The position numbers were made by a program, and so were the translations under genes. The notes below the pieces were generated by a model. That model was not told the DNA's origin and did no database searches. It saw only the letters and a list, made by a program, of their open reading frames with translations. Positions 4,771 to 6,000 of a DNA stretch of 6,000 bases are shown piece after piece (position 1 is the stretch's first letter; each line of letters opens with the position of its first letter). Location of the stretch: positions 1 to 6,000 of the forward strand of contig CAAETG010000083.1 of NCBI GenBank assembly GCA_900758895.1, in the 5' to 3' direction. Source of the stretch: Bacilli bacterium. Its GTDB lineage: Bacteria; Bacillota_I; Bacilli_A; RF39; UBA660.

Positions 4771-6000
4771 ATGAAGAAAGTATTTAAATTAGATTTTTTA
4801 GGAAGAGATTTAGTTGTTGAAACTGGAGAGTTAGCTAAACAAGCAGATGGAGCAGTATTAGTACGTTATGGTGATACTGTTGTACTTTCTGTTTGTGTGA
4901 TGGGAAAAGAAGTTATGGGACAAGACTTTTTTCCACTTCAAGTTTTATATCAAGAAAAGCTTTATTCAGTTGGTAAAATTCCTGGTGGATTTATTAAAAG
5001 AGAAGGTCGGCCTAGTGATGCCGCAACTCTTGCTGCTAGATTAATTGATCGTCCAATAAGACCTATGTTTGATGAGGCTTTAAGACAAGAAATTCAAGTA
5101 GTTAATACTGTTTTATCTGTAGATCCTGATAATTCACCAGAAATGGCTGCTTTATTTGGTTCTAGTTTATGTCTTGGTATTTCCAAAATTCCTTTCGATG
5201 GCCCAGTTAGTGGTGTTATTGTTGGTAAAGTGGATGGTAAACTTGTAATCAATCCAACTGCCGAACAAGTAGAAGCAAGTACTCTTTCTTTAACAGTTGC
5301 TGGTACAAAAGATGCTATTTGTATGGTGGAAGCCGGAGCACAAGAGTTAAGTGAAAAAGAAATGCTTGAAGCTTTAATGTTTGGTCATGAAAATTTAAAA
5401 AAATTATGTGAATTTCAAAAAGAAATTATTGATGAAATTGGTGAGGAGAAAATTGAGCTTCCAAAAGCAGAAATTGATCTAGAAATTGATGCTGCAGTTA
5501 GAGAGTTTGCAACAAAAGATATGTTAGCGGCGATTCAAATTAAAGATAAGTTAGAGAAATATGCTGCTATTGATGCTGTAATGGAGCGAACTGTTGAAAA
5601 TTTTACTGAAGTATTTGCAGAAGATCCTGATGTTGAAGAGAAACTAAAACAAGTAGGGAAAATCGTTCATTTAATTGAGGGAGAAGAAGTAAGAAAATTA
5701 ATTACTGATAAACATATTCGTCCGGATGGAAGAGCAATGGATGAAATCAGACCTTTATCTTGTGAAATAGATTTACTTCCGCGTACTCATGGGTCTGCTG
5801 TATTTACAAGAGGTGAGACACAGTCTCTTGCAACCACTACTTTGGGAGCAATTGGAGAACATCAAGTTTTAGATGGACTTGGATTAGAAGATTCCAAAAG
5901 ATTTATGTTACATTATAATTTCCCTGCTTTCTCTGTTGGTGAGACTGGAAGATATGGGGCACCTGGTAGAAGAGAAATTGGTCATGGGGCTTTAGGTGAA
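4771..6000 (+). CDS. pnp: Polynucleotide phosphorylase, N-terminal 410 residues
   Basis: PNPase is a trimeric, cytoplasmic 3'-5' phosphorolytic exoribonuclease that releases nucleoside diphosphates and takes part in mRNA decay. The family is about 700 residues long, and the gene is cut by the right edge of the window with its frame still open. The start MKKVFKLDFLGRDLVVETG and then AKQADGAVLVRYGDT begin the first RNase PH-like domain (about 1-225). This domain contains VGKIPGGFIKREGRPSD (67-83), where K76-R77 lie in the RNA-gripping loop, and ARLIDRPIRPMF (89-100). A helical domain spans about 230-310. The second, catalytic RNase PH domain begins with IRPDGR (316-321) and includes PRTHGSAVFTRGETQ (337-351) and FSVGETGRYGAPGRREIGHG (387-406). 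The catalytic aspartates and the KH and S1 RNA-binding domains lie beyond the window. AAGGAG (4760-4765) is five bases before the ATG. No promoter fits in the short gap after the rpsO terminator. Confidence 0.97.
   Translation, partial: MKKVFKLDFLGRDLVVETGELAKQADGAVLVRYGDTVVLSVCVMGKEVMGQDFFPLQVLYQEKLYSVGKIPGGFIKREGRPSDAATLAARLIDRPIRPMFDEALRQEIQVVNTVLSVDPDNSPEMAALFGSSLCLGISKIPFDGPVSGVIVGKVDGKLVINPTAEQVEASTLSLTVAGTKDAICMVEAGAQELSEKEMLEALMFGHENLKKLCEFQKEIIDEIGEEKIELPKAEIDLEIDAAVREFATKDMLAAIQIKDKLEKYAAIDAVMERTVENFTEVFAEDPDVEEKLKQVGKIVHLIEGEEVRKLITDKHIRPDGRAMDEIRPLSCEIDLLPRTHGSAVFTRGETQSLATTTLGAIGEHQVLDGLGLEDSKRFMLHYNFPAFSVGETGRYGAPGRREIGHGALGE

Noticed and set aside
1..6000. Mycoplasma-type code with UGA as tryptophan
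   Set aside because: Tryptophan codons in the genes are TGG, no in-frame TGA interrupts any conserved protein, and TGA serves as the stop in coaC and the 225-residue gene.

Overview
The window comes from a strongly AT-rich, low-GC Gram-positive chromosome. Start sites carry strong AAGGAG-type ribosome binding sites, genes are packed tightly, and the rpsO-pnp pair resembles the Bacillus versions throughout. UGA is used as a stop (coaC and the 225-residue gene end in TGA) and tryptophan is read from TGG, so the Mycoplasma code is not in use. A lineage within or near Bacilli/Erysipelotrichia fits best; this is an inference from composition and protein similarity. I see no mobile element, CRISPR array, tRNA or rRNA.

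Layout. Bases 1-212 hold a possible tail of an upstream plus-strand gene and two facing hairpin terminators. A LysR-type regulator (213-1085, minus) is divergent from coaC-coaB (1175-2438, plus). These two enzymes convert 4'-phosphopantothenate plus cysteine to 4'-phosphopantetheine for coenzyme A synthesis, and they are encoded as separate genes rather than as the common CoaBC fusion. A hairpin terminator at 2505-2537 closes this unit. Two overlapping genes of unknown function follow (2623-3300 and 3297-4292), probably co-transcribed. The last unit is rpsO (ribosomal protein S15, 4453-4722), with its own promoter and a structured 5' leader, then a hairpin terminator, then pnp (polynucleotide phosphorylase, from 4771), which runs off the right edge after 410 codons.

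The most notable observation is the rpsO leader. A 49-nt imperfect hairpin shows CTCCTT in its apical loop, an exact complement of the AAGGAG Shine-Dalgarno sequence of rpsO. Together they form a classical H-type pseudoknot that could control S15 translation. It recalls the E. coli rpsO operator in principle, but its sequence suggests an independent design. The rpsO-pnp gap also matters: a terminator ends only 19 nt before the pnp start codon, so pnp seems to depend on read-through.

Competing start codons were settled by ribosome binding sites. CoaC is placed at 1175 rather than 1151, and the first unknown gene at 2623 rather than 2536.
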